From an uncultured Blautia sp. (GTDB lineage: Bacteria; Bacillota; Clostridia; Lachnospirales; Lachnospiraceae), in the NCBI GenBank assembly GCA_946557785.1, contig CAMNTH010000024.1, positions 1-52,286 on the forward strand: 52,286 bases of DNA, given 5' to 3'. Under the pieces are notes generated by a model. It had not been told where the DNA came from. It made no database searches and was given only the letters and a program-made list of their open reading frames with translations. Of the stretch, positions 8,434 to 16,210 are shown in pieces (the stretch's first letter is position 1; each line of letters starts with the position of its first letter). The position numbers and the translations under genes are program-made.

Positions 8434-10563
8434 TTACATCATTGGTTCCAGTCCAAGTGCCGGATGGTTCTTCTCTGTTAAAAATGCTACCAGTGTTTCC
8501 GGATCTTCAGCAACTGTTTCATCACCGACCATATCAGTGAAATTATCAATTCCGTACATTTCTTTTGCAGTCTTATTCAGTCTGTCTGCAACAAATTCCT
8601 TCAGTTCCTTCGGCATCCATACGATACGTTCAATACCGCCCTCTGCCTTCATAAACTTCTTGGAAGCGATAAAGTGTTTTCCATGGCCCATGAAGCCTGG
8701 TGTCTGAACACCGCCGCCTGTCATGGAAGCCATCTCGGAGAAGGTCATTCCAAGAGGAGTCATGCCTGCATATTCACGGTTTGCAATAACAACACCATTG
8801 GAGAACGGCTCAATACCGCAGATACACTCGAAGCATCCGCAGGAAGTCATAGGATCCTGCATAATGGAGTACAGAGTAACGTGCTCCAGAGCCCCCTGGG
8901 AGTATTTCTGTACAGCTTCATCAACGTCTTCGTATGCACCGAGATTTTCATCAATAACTCTTTCCTTGGTGATAATCTGGCAAGGGCCAGCCGGGTCAAG
9001 TTCGTTTGTTGCTTTTGCATCCAGCCATGAAACGGCACCGCAAAGACCAAGTCTCTCAGGTGTTACCACACATACGTGGGACGGGGAGAATGCCTGGCAA
9101 AGGATACAGCTGTAGTATACGTCAACAGATTCATCTGTCAGATTGTCAAGACGCTCGTCACGTTTGTTGAAGATCGGAATCGCAACTTCATGACGCATCC
9201 TTGTACATTCTGCAGGATCTGTGTAAATAACAACTTCACATTTGTCAACAACAGCGTCAAACTCATTCTTAACCTGCGTGTAAAGAACTTCACCGATATG
9301 TTTGATGCGGAATCCGGCATTGAATGCATCAATGCTGATACGGATACGCTGCATATCACGCTGTCCTGTATGGTATACACCTTCAATACAGTTGATGTAG
9401 TTGTGGAATTTACGCTCAATAACGGATTCAAAGTCAGGCTGCATGTTCTTGCCTGCAACTTTTACCAGGTAAACAATGTTGTTCTTGCTTCCAGGAGCCA
9501 TTTCGTCAGCTTCCGGTCCGATCACGGTGATCTTGTGGTCTTCTACTTCAGAAGGCTCACAGGTCTGTACAAGCTCAGCACAGTCTACACGGGAACCGTC
9601 AAACTCAACCTGCATATCTTTACGGCGGATGATCTCGCCTTCAAATGCAGATGCAAATGCTACAGGAATATCAACGTTTGTAATCTTGATCTTAATGTCA
9701 CGAGCCTCAAGGGAAGTAGCATTGAACTCTTCAACCTTCGGCTGTTTGATAAGACTCTTCGGTACGCTTGGCGTATAATCCATATCATTTGTCACAACCG
9801 GGAAGCCATAGTAAATTGCTCCTGCACCGCAGGCAACAGTCTTTTCATCCAGAGGTGCAAATGCATTAACAAATGCGCGGAATCTGTTGAAGGTATACTC
9901 CTGAAGAGCTGCCTTATCGCCAGGTGTGATATTACCAAAGATCATAGCTGTTCTGCAGGCTGCAGATACTGCGTGGCATACAGAGGAAATATTCTCGCCG
10001 ATGGGGAATACACGTACATTAAAGCCAGTCTTATAATTTGCTTCTTTTAACTGCTCAATAATTCCGCCAACCAGACATACGAAGTTACCCTGAGACTGGT
10101 AGCTCTTAACCAATGCACAGGCTTCTTCCACTGTAGGAGCTGCATTGATGATAACTGCAATGCCAGGAATATCGCCTGTTACAAGCGGTACACCAAGCTC
10201 ACGGATCTGTGCATCTGTCATATGTCCAAGGTAAGGAGCTTCATAAGGAGTCTTGCCTCCTACATATTTCATAGCCTCAATAAGCTCAGCTGCCAATGCA
10301 GTAGCTACACCGGATTTGAATCCGGAATCCAGGCGTCTTTCACGGGTCATGGTAGACTTAATATATGTAAGCGCTTCTTTCGCTTCTTTTAAAGTTGTAA
10401 TTTTATTTCCGGTCTCTGCATAGAAGCAGGGAAGGGAATATGCTGTTTCAGGGAAACCTACAGCCATATCTTCGCCGTATTCAGCGATGGCTGCATCAAC
10501 GGCTTCTACTGCTTCTGCATACATGGTATCATTTCCGTTAAATACGATATCAAATAAAAGCAC
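8434..10563 (-). CDS. acsB: Acetyl-CoA synthase, first copy (acsB paralogue 1)
   Basis: Condenses methyl from AcsCD, CO from AcsA and CoA into acetyl-CoA. Counting from the ATG two codons upstream of my start, the A-cluster ligands are Cys488, Cys491, Cys500, Cys510 and the Cys577-Gly-Cys579 pair; each is offset by exactly 18 from the Moorella thermoacetica numbering I recall. The N-terminal domain (about residues 1-310) docks CODH in the known complex. I prefer the GTG at 10563: the AGGAGG site is 7 bases from it but only one base from the ATG at 10569, and the GTG aligns with the start of copy 2. It follows cooC by 24 bases. Being next to acsA and cooC, this is probably the main copy. Confidence 0.95.
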   Translation of the reverse strand: MLLFDIVFNGNDTMYAEAVEAVDAAIAEYGEDMAVGFPETAYSLPCFYAETGNKITTLKEAKEALTYIKSTMTRERRLDSGFKSGVATALAAELIEAMKYVGGKTPYEAPYLGHMTDAQIRELGVPLVTGDIPGIAVIINAAPTVEEACALVKSYQSQGNFVCLVGGIIEQLKEANYKTGFNVRVFPIGENISSVCHAVSAACRTAMIFGNITPGDKAALQEYTFNRFRAFVNAFAPLDEKTVACGAGAIYYGFPVVTNDMDYTPSVPKSLIKQPKVEEFNATSLEARDIKIKITNVDIPVAFASAFEGEIIRRKDMQVEFDGSRVDCAELVQTCEPSEVEDHKITVIGPEADEMAPGSKNNIVYLVKVAGKNMQPDFESVIERKFHNYINCIEGVYHTGQRDMQRIRISIDAFNAGFRIKHIGEVLYTQVKNEFDAVVDKCEVVIYTDPAECTRMRHEVAIPIFNKRDERLDNLTDESVDVYYSCILCQAFSPSHVCVVTPERLGLCGAVSWLDAKATNELDPAGPCQIITKERVIDENLGAYEDVDEAVQKYSQGALEHVTLYSIMQDPMTSCGCFECICGIEPFSNGVVIANREYAGMTPLGMTFSEMASMTGGGVQTPGFMGHGKHFIASKKFMKAEGGIERIVWMPKELKEFVADRLNKTAKEMYGIDNFTDMVGDETVAEDPETLVAFLTEKNHPALGLEPMM

Positions 10564-10587
10564 TGTCATACCTCCTATTTTCAGATC

Positions 10588-11352
10588 TTATCTCTGATCA
10601 ATTTTCTCTTTGATTTTGATTATTTCTCTGGTAACTGTCTGGCTGAAATCATAAGGAGATTTCCCCTGACGGTCAGCATCGATAACCTCGGTATTGTAAT
10701 GAATCATACCAAGAAGGTCTTCCTTTGGAATCCTTGTTCTTACAAATTCCTCATCTTCTTCATTGCGCACCTTATTGGCCACTACCATTACCTGGGATAC
10801 CCCAAGGTCTCTGGCAAGACGCTTGACATTTTTGTATGTCTGAACACTTCTTGCACCCGGTTCGATCACTACTACAAAAGCATCCATGCTCTCCGTAGTC
10901 CCTCTGCCCAAATGTTCAAGTCCTGCTTCCATATCAAGGATAACAACGTCATCTCTGTGAATGACCAAATTGTTAATGATGCGTTTCAGCATCACGTGCT
11001 CCGGGCATACACATCCGCCGCCTCCGGTTTCCACAGTACCAAGTACCAGAAGCTTTACTCCGTTGCAGACCTTTCCGTATTTATCCGGAATGTCATCTAC
11101 TTTCGGGTTCAGGGTATAAAACTGGTTCTGGCTGTTGGCTCCGGTTCTTTCTTCTACCAGCTTACGCATTTTCGAAATAGGGATGATGGAATCCAGCGTC
11201 TCCTCATTAAATCCCAGTGCAAGCCCCAGATTGGCATCCGGATCCGCGTCCGCTGCCAGAACATGCCTGCCTTCATCCGCGTACAATCTGGCAAGTGTTG
11301 CCGCAAATGTTGTCTTTCCCACGCCGCCTTTGCCGGTTACTGCAATTTTCAT
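10588..11352 (-). CDS. cooC: CODH nickel-insertion ATPase CooC (first copy)
   Basis: MinD/SIMIBI-class ATPase that matures the nickel site of CO dehydrogenase and probably of acetyl-CoA synthase. A deviant Walker A GKGGVGKTT is at residues 7-15, the AADADPDANLGLALG switch region follows, and the Cys114-x-Cys116 pair (GGGGCVCPEH) is the metal-binding dimer bridge of CooC. Length 254 is typical. It lies between acsA and acsB copy 1, with 45 and 24 bases of spacing, so its product is made with its clients. The start at 11352 has only a weak AAAGGCG site, consistent with a low-abundance assembly factor. A second CooC lies upstream of acsA. Confidence 0.93.
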   Translation of the reverse strand: MKIAVTGKGGVGKTTFAATLARLYADEGRHVLAADADPDANLGLALGFNEETLDSIIPISKMRKLVEERTGANSQNQFYTLNPKVDDIPDKYGKVCNGVKLLVLGTVETGGGGCVCPEHVMLKRIINNLVIHRDDVVILDMEAGLEHLGRGTTESMDAFVVVIEPGARSVQTYKNVKRLARDLGVSQVMVVANKVRNEEDEEFVRTRIPKEDLLGMIHYNTEVIDADRQGKSPYDFSQTVTREIIKIKEKIDQR

Positions 11353-11397
11353 AAGTTATCGCGCCTTTCTATCGGAAATACATTGGTTTCTATTTTA

Positions 11398-13290
11398 TCA
11401 GATACCTAATGCAGTTCTCTTTTCTTCAATTCTTTCGATCATCATATCGCCCAGTTTGTCGATATCATGTTCAACAGTATAAGCAGCCTCAACCCAGTCT
11501 CTGATACCGCCCTTAAGCAGTCCATCGACCTCAGTAGAACCATAAGCATAAGGTTCAACACCAAGATATGTATCAATACCGGTTGCAACTACATAGTTAC
11601 CAATGGATACCGCTTTTTCAGACATCCACTCAGGAGCACATCCTACCAGCGGGATCTGGGAGATATTCCATCCGGAATCCTTAGCTATTCTTGCAGCCAG
11701 AACCATCATACGGCTGATATCAACGCAGGATCCCATATGTAATACAGGAGGAATGTCAACAAGCTCACAAACACGTTTCAGACCTGCACCGCAGAATTCC
11801 TTCGCTCTCTTGTCCATCAGACCTGCTTTTGCTGCAGCCTGAGCGGAACATCCGGATACTACCAGGATAATATCGTTAGCGATAAGTTTCTTCATCAGTT
11901 CGATATGAGCTGCGTCAGGACGAACCTTCGGATTGTTACATCCAACCATAGCTACTGCGCCACGGAGAACACCGGATTTTACACAGTCAACAAGCGGCAT
12001 CATAGTACCGGTTACGTCAACATGACTGTTTGTAACAGTATCCAGCTTCTTCTCGATCTGCTCTACAGAATATCCAACAACTGCTTTCTGTTTCATCTGT
12101 GGAATGTATACCAGGTCTTTATTTCTGTTCTTGAAATTTTCAATAGCTGTTTTAACAATCAGTTTTGCATTTTCTCCTGCTGTCTTAGCGTTGAATCTAA
12201 TAAAGTCAGAATCAGGCATCTGTGCGATCGGAGAAGTTGTGATGAATTTTGTGTGGAAGCATTTGGACAGAGGTCCTAATGCAGGGAAAATACACTGAAC
12301 GTCTACTACGATTGCCTCGCAGGCACCGGTAAGAACAACGTTCTCCTGCTGTAAGAAGTTACCAGCCATTGGAATACCGCGGCGCATTGCAACTTCGTTG
12401 GATGTACAGCATACACCTGATACGGTGATTCCCTGTGCTCCCATTGATTTTGCATAATCAATCATTTCCTTGCTGTCTGCATATTCGCAGATCATTTCGG
12501 AAAGTGACGGATCATGTCCGTGAACAACAATATTTACATTTGCTTCTACCATAACACCAAGGTTTGCTTCTGTCTCGATTTCCTTCGGAGTTCCGAAAAG
12601 AACATCAGAGAATTCGGTACCCATCATGGAGCCGCCCCATCCATCGGAAAGTCCGGAACGAAGTGCCTGACGGATCAGAGCCTCCGGCTTGGAAGAGTTA
12701 CCCATGTGAGTCATATGCATAGAGCAGGAAACTTCACGGTCAATTGCACGGGGAAGGATTTCTTCTCTTTCCCAAATATCCTGGGTATGCTGTGGTGCAC
12801 GCTTGGGGAATACAAGTGTTCCGAAAGGTTTACCATATTCCATAAGACCTGTTTCTGCTACTTCATGAGCGATGTCATAAATATCTCTTCCTTCTGTCTC
12901 AACACCGAACTCAGCAGCCAAACGAAGAAGTTTCTCAGGATCTTTTACTTTGTAGTTGCCGTCAGCAGATGTTTCATGCAGTGTATGTGCGATTTCACGG
13001 CCGTGATCGGAGTGAGTTGCAGAACCGCCGGAAGTAAAACGAAGGAAGTTTCTTCCTACAATACCATGCACATCACATCCACAGATACCTCTCGGTGCCT
13101 TTGGGGTAATACGGCACGGTCCCATGGAGCAGATACGGCAGCACATACCGGATTCACCGAATTTACAGTGTGGAGTTTGATTTTTAACACGCATCTGCCA
13201 GGAATCTGCGCCTACCTTGGCACCAGTCTCTAACAGTCGATTAGTGGCAGCTTCAAATTCTTCCACTGTAGTTAATTTGAATTCACTCAT
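11398..13290 (-). CDS. acsA: Anaerobic CO dehydrogenase catalytic subunit (beta subunit of CODH/ACS)
   Basis: Ni-Fe carbon monoxide dehydrogenase, reducing CO2 to CO for acetyl-CoA synthase. The 630 residues have the N-terminal Cys set for the D- and B-clusters (Cys42, Cys50, Cys51, Cys54, Cys59, and Cys70 or Cys72 in GICGCDVHG). The C-cluster ligands appear in order as the His of VHGHDPSLSEM, then Cys in GVCCTSNEV, VQCIFPAL, MVGCNNPK, VSGCSAQA and MGSCVDIS. Nothing is missing. AAAGGAGG precedes the ATG at 13290. The 206-base gap upstream suggests its own control signals. It heads the acsA-cooC-acsB block. Confidence 0.96.
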   Translation of the reverse strand: MSEFKLTTVEEFEAATNRLLETGAKVGADSWQMRVKNQTPHCKFGESGMCCRICSMGPCRITPKAPRGICGCDVHGIVGRNFLRFTSGGSATHSDHGREIAHTLHETSADGNYKVKDPEKLLRLAAEFGVETEGRDIYDIAHEVAETGLMEYGKPFGTLVFPKRAPQHTQDIWEREEILPRAIDREVSCSMHMTHMGNSSKPEALIRQALRSGLSDGWGGSMMGTEFSDVLFGTPKEIETEANLGVMVEANVNIVVHGHDPSLSEMICEYADSKEMIDYAKSMGAQGITVSGVCCTSNEVAMRRGIPMAGNFLQQENVVLTGACEAIVVDVQCIFPALGPLSKCFHTKFITTSPIAQMPDSDFIRFNAKTAGENAKLIVKTAIENFKNRNKDLVYIPQMKQKAVVGYSVEQIEKKLDTVTNSHVDVTGTMMPLVDCVKSGVLRGAVAMVGCNNPKVRPDAAHIELMKKLIANDIILVVSGCSAQAAAKAGLMDKRAKEFCGAGLKRVCELVDIPPVLHMGSCVDISRMMVLAARIAKDSGWNISQIPLVGCAPEWMSEKAVSIGNYVVATGIDTYLGVEPYAYGSTEVDGLLKGGIRDWVEAAYTVEHDIDKLGDMMIERIEEKRTALGI

Positions 13291-13309
13291 TATAGACCTC
13301 CTTTTAATT

Positions 13310-13329
13310 GTACATGAAAACCTATGTAC
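13310..13329. repeat. Inverted repeat GTACAT-8-ATGTAC upstream of acsA
   Basis: Two perfect 6-base arms (13310-13315 and 13324-13329) separated by 8 bases lie just upstream of the acsA ribosome-binding site. It could be a small RNA hairpin affecting translation or an operator. The arms are short, so chance is possible. Confidence 0.35.
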
Positions 13330-13371
13330 TTTTGTCTTTCTTAAAGATTTTTATATTAACCCAAAAGAAGG

Positions 13372-13393
13372 AACCCATCCCCTCCCATGGGTT
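13372..13393 (-). promoter_or_regulatory. Leader hairpin of acsA with a competing pairing partner
   Basis: On the minus strand AACCCAT and ATGGGTT form a perfect 7-bp stem with a GGGAGGGG loop. A second TGGGTT (13363-13358) follows 8 bases further and could pair with the same AACCCA instead. The arrangement resembles a simple two-state leader in the gap between cooC2 and acsA, but no T-run or known riboswitch fold is seen. Confidence 0.4.
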
Positions 13394-13464
13394 ATTATCA
13401 TGTAAAAAAATAGAATTGCATCTATCTCCAAAGTAAATAAATAAGTACAGTAACGCACAAACAT

Positions 13465-13488
13465 CCCTCACCGTATTTACGGCAAGGG
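13465..13488 (-). terminator. Imperfect hairpin after the second cooC
   Basis: Minus-strand CCCT, two mismatches, CCGT pairs with ACGG, two mismatches, AGGG around an AAAT loop, just after the cooC2 stop. The following sequence is only moderately T-rich, so it is a weak terminator or attenuator at best. Confidence 0.35.
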
Positions 13489-13496
13489 GTGGCGCT

Positions 13497-14267
13497 TTAT
13501 AGACTCAGTTTATCAACAATTGTGCGAAGAGCCTGTTTCACAGGATTATCTTCCGGGAGAGACGCTGTGGGACGGCCTTCACAGTCGTATTCATAAACAC
13601 TTTCATCCTGAGGAACAACCCCAAGAAGTTCCAGTCCCTGCTTCTCGATTTCTTCCCGGATACCGTCATTGAGTTCGCCCTTAGGCGCACGGTTAATGAT
13701 CAGTCCAACTCTGGAAGGATGCATATCGCACTCTTCTATAAGGTGTGCGATCCTGCCAACTGCCTGAACTCCTCGTCTTGAGCAGTCGCTTACCAAAATA
13801 GCGGTCTGCATGGAGGGAAGCACTCCCCTGCTGATATGCTCCATACCAGCTTCATTATCCACTACAAAATACGGATAATTATTCTGATATTTTGCAAGCT
13901 GTGCCTGAAGAAGGCCGTTCACAAAGCAGTAACATCCCTTCCCCTGGGTTCTGCCCATCACAAGCAGATCAAAATCCTTATCTTCTACAAGTGCATCTTC
14001 AAAACGAAATTCGGCATAATCAGCCTTGCTCATTCCTGCAGGAATAGGATTTTCCTTCGCCATCTCAGCCCGGGCAACCTCTTCCCGTACATCGCCGAGA
14101 GTCGTATCCACCTTTACGCCCAGCACTTCATTGAGATTTGAATTAGCATCTGCATCCACTGCAAGGACCGGGCCTTTGCCCTGCTCGCAAAGATATTGGA
14201 TAAGCATTCCGCATAATGTTGTCTTACCTACGCCGCCTTTGCCGGCGACTGCGATTACATGTGCCAT
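13497..14267 (-). CDS. cooC: Second CooC-type nickel-insertion ATPase
   Basis: A 256-residue MinD-like ATPase with deviant Walker A GKGGVGKTT at residues 9-17, AVDADANSNLNEVLG after it, and a Cys112-x-Cys114 pair (GKGCYCFVNG). These are CooC hallmarks: ATP-driven dimerisation around a metal ion and delivery of nickel to CODH or ACS. It is clearly a paralogue, not a copy, of the CooC at 10588-11352, with little identity outside the motifs. The AGGAGG site is 11 bases from the ATG at 14267. It follows cooT with 46 bases of spacing and precedes acsA, so it belongs to a nickel-handling trio. Division of labour between the two CooC proteins, one for CODH and one for ACS, is a plausible guess. Confidence 0.9.
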   Translation of the reverse strand: MAHVIAVAGKGGVGKTTLCGMLIQYLCEQGKGPVLAVDADANSNLNEVLGVKVDTTLGDVREEVARAEMAKENPIPAGMSKADYAEFRFEDALVEDKDFDLLVMGRTQGKGCYCFVNGLLQAQLAKYQNNYPYFVVDNEAGMEHISRGVLPSMQTAILVSDCSRRGVQAVGRIAHLIEECDMHPSRVGLIINRAPKGELNDGIREEIEKQGLELLGVVPQDESVYEYDCEGRPTASLPEDNPVKQALRTIVDKLSL

Positions 14268-14313
14268 AAATATGGAAACCTCCTAAATCAGCTTAAGCTT
14301 CTGTTTCATCAAA

Positions 14314-14496
14314 TCAGTCACAGCAGATCTTCACAATGCTGTTGGCCAGATCTACCATCAAAATCCTGCCTTCCACCCTTCTCTCATCACCCATGATATC
14401 ACGAAGTACTACATATTCTCCGTCCACATCAATCCGGCTTACATTCTTAAAAATAACGGAATTATCACTCTCTTTATAGACTGTTGCCAAACACAT
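14314..14496 (-). CDS. cooT: CooT-type small nickel-binding protein
   Basis: A 60-residue protein starting MCLATVYKESD. The CooT family of CODH maturation proteins is of this size and binds nickel through a Cys directly after the start Met, present here as Cys2. The rest is a compact beta-rich domain with VLRDIMGDERRVEGRILMVDL, and it ends in a Cys-Cys pair (residues 58-59) that could add metal ligands. AGGAGG lies 8 bases before the ATG and overlaps the stop of the upstream His-rich gene, indicating translational coupling. The setting between a His-rich protein and CooC supports a nickel delivery role. Confidence 0.88.
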   Translation of the reverse strand: MCLATVYKESDNSVIFKNVSRIDVDGEYVVLRDIMGDERRVEGRILMVDLANSIVKICCD

Positions 14497-14508
14497 AGCA
14501 TTCGCCTC

Positions 14509-14904
14509 CTATTTCAGTTCTTCTTTTACAAGAGTCAGGGCAAGGCCAAGACGCATGTTGCCCTTCTGGAAATCTGCGACACCCTCTTTAATGGTCTTTG
14601 CAGCTGCGCTCATTCCCATCTTCTCCAGGTTCTCTGCCATCTGATCCAGTTCTGCTGCATGATGCTCATTGTGCTGCAGCATATAGGTAAGGAGGGCAAC
14701 CGTCTCACTCTTGCAGTCTCCCCCCTCGCAGGAACCGCAGTGGGTATGTCCGCCGCAGCCGTGGTCATGGCTGTGAAGCTCTTCCTGTCCAGGATGATGT
14801 TCGTGTGCATGGCTGTGGGTTACTCCGTCTTCGTGTGTATGCTCATGTGTATGTTCGTGTCCATGCTGAACAAGGTTTCCGTTTTCGTCTTTAATCAGGT
14901 GCAT
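14509..14904 (-). CDS. His-rich metal-binding protein, CooJ-like
   Basis: A 131-residue protein with 16 His between residues 14 and 55, mostly as HxH repeats (HEHTHEHTHED and so on), then Cys50, Cys56, Cys59 and Cys64. The C-terminal half (about 68-131) is a helical domain with LLTYMLQHNEHHAAEL. His-rich tails are typical of nickel or zinc stores such as CooJ, HypB and SlyD. As it leads an operon with cooT and cooC, nickel storage for CODH/ACS is the likely role; sequence homology to Rhodospirillum CooJ cannot be shown by eye, and the helical domain also occurs near metal transporters. GTGAGGA precedes the ATG. Confidence 0.8.
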   Translation of the reverse strand: MHLIKDENGNLVQHGHEHTHEHTHEDGVTHSHAHEHHPGQEELHSHDHGCGGHTHCGSCEGGDCKSETVALLTYMLQHNEHHAAELDQMAENLEKMGMSAAAKTIKEGVADFQKGNMRLGLALTLVKEELK

Positions 14905-14985
14905 GGGACTATCCTCACTTTCTTAATTTATGAAATCATAACATCAGGTATTTTTTGACATGACAATATTTTATCAATTTATCTC

Positions 14986-15014
14986 ATTATACATCTTTCC
15001 CAAATGATTATCAA
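14986..15014 (-). promoter_or_regulatory. Promoter of the CODH/ACS accessory genes and probably the whole acs cluster
   Basis: Minus-strand TTGATA (15014-15009), a 17-base spacer and TATAAT (14991-14986) are near consensus for the main sigma factor. Transcription would begin near 14979, leaving a leader of about 75 bases before the His-rich gene. The 349-base gap 14905-15253 holds only this and the divergent promoter; I saw no riboswitch or hidden gene in it. Confidence 0.8.
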
Positions 15015-15187
15015 GGTTATTATCGTAAATAATCCTAAAAAAGCACCAATAAATTTACCATTCCAGGAAAATATTTGTCTTTTTTTCCGTTAATATGGTA
15101 AAGCGCCAATCTATTTGTCTAGTTTTTAACAATATAAGTTCTATTCAGAAAAATGTAATCTGTATCAAATTTGTAACAGAAATGATG

Positions 15188-15216
15188 TTTCTTCTTTCAC
15201 AATTCTATGGTATACT
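15188..15216 (+). promoter_or_regulatory. Promoter of the aldo/keto reductase gene
   Basis: TATACT at 15211-15216 with a TG one base upstream forms an extended -10 element (TGGTATACT). The -35 region 17 bases upstream (TTTCTT) is poor, as is common with extended -10 promoters. Confidence 0.6.
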
Positions 15217-15253
15217 GAACCAATGCGATTATGATTATCTGGGAGGAATGACC

Positions 15254-16081
15254 TTGAAAAACTCTATTTATTTAAATACAGACAGAGAAATGCCCCTCCT
15301 TGGGCTTGGAACCTACAAAGCAACGGGGGCCGGCGAAGCAGAATCGGCAATTGCCGCAGCGGTTGATGCAGGCTACCGCCTAATTGATACAGCATCTGTT
15401 TATAAGAATGAAGAAAACGTAGGAAAAGGCATTGCCTCCTGCGGTGTTCCCCGTAAGGATCTTTTCATTACTACCAAGATCTGGAATACAGCCCAGCGCC
15501 TGGGCGATGTACAGGGCGCCTTTGAACGGAGCCTGGAACGCCTCCGCTTGGATTATGTGGATCTGTATCTCATTCACTGGCCTGTCCCCGGCTGCTACCT
15601 CAGTACCTGGAAGGAGCTGACGGGAATCCTGGATTCCGGACGTGCACGCTCCATCGGGGTCAGCAATTTTGAAATCCGACACCTGGAAGAATTAAAAACA
15701 GTATCCGGCATTGTTCCCGCAGTAAACCAGATTGAATGCCACCCTCTTTTTTATAATAAGGAGCTTGTGGATTACTGCCAGTCCAACGGTATCCAGGTAC
15801 AGGCTTATGCTCCCCTTGCCAGAGGCGCTTATCTGGATCACGACATTACCTGCATCCTCGCAACCAAATATGCCCGGACACCTGCGCAGATCGGACTTCG
15901 CTGGGCTGTACAGAAGGGAATCTCCGTCATTCCCAAATCAGTTAATCCGGAACGTATCTTAAGCAACAGCCGTATATTTGACTTTTCCATCGAAGAGGAA
16001 GATATGGCCATACTGGATACCATGAATCAAAACTATCGAAGCGCCAGCATTCCGGAGGATCTGCGGGATATTAAATTCTAA
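15254..16081 (+). CDS. Aldo/keto reductase
   Basis: NAD(P)H-dependent carbonyl reductase of the AKR superfamily, about 275 residues. The catalytic tetrad is visible: Asp and Tyr in RLIDTASVYKNEENVG, Lys in ITTKIWNT, His in LYLIHWP. The C-terminal IPKSVNPERI segment is the NADPH-binding loop of AKR5-type enzymes. I chose the TTG at 15254 because GGGAGG is 7 bases from it; the ATG at 15248 is only one base from that site, and the frame remains open back to 15095. Substrate unknown; such enzymes reduce dihydroxyacetone, methylglyoxal or xenobiotic aldehydes. It is alone, divergent from the acs cluster and convergent with gpsA. Confidence 0.9.
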   Translation: MKNSIYLNTDREMPLLGLGTYKATGAGEAESAIAAAVDAGYRLIDTASVYKNEENVGKGIASCGVPRKDLFITTKIWNTAQRLGDVQGAFERSLERLRLDYVDLYLIHWPVPGCYLSTWKELTGILDSGRARSIGVSNFEIRHLEELKTVSGIVPAVNQIECHPLFYNKELVDYCQSNGIQVQAYAPLARGAYLDHDITCILATKYARTPAQIGLRWAVQKGISVIPKSVNPERILSNSRIFDFSIEEEDMAILDTMNQNYRSASIPEDLRDIKF

Positions 16082-16127
16082 GCCCCAGGCTCCCTGGCAT
16101 CCTTAATCTAATGCTAAAGCAAAAGAC

Positions 16128-16183
16128 AAAAAGCTGCGGAAGACAGAAAGCATGACGTTCTTTTCTGTGTTCCACGGCTTTTT
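16128..16183. terminator. Bidirectional terminator between the aldo/keto reductase and gpsA
   Basis: Long stem of about 22 pairs with two mismatches, AAAAAGC at one end and GCTTTTT at the other, loop GCATGACGTT. A- and T-runs on both sides make it work for both convergent genes. Confidence 0.85.
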
Positions 16184-16210
16184 CTATTTCCTTTTTATTG
16201 TCTTTCTTTT

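Noticed and set aside
9076..10050. Open frame of 324 codons on the plus strand
   Set aside because: Antisense to acsB copy 1 with the same shadow-type composition; the true gene on the minus strand is certain.
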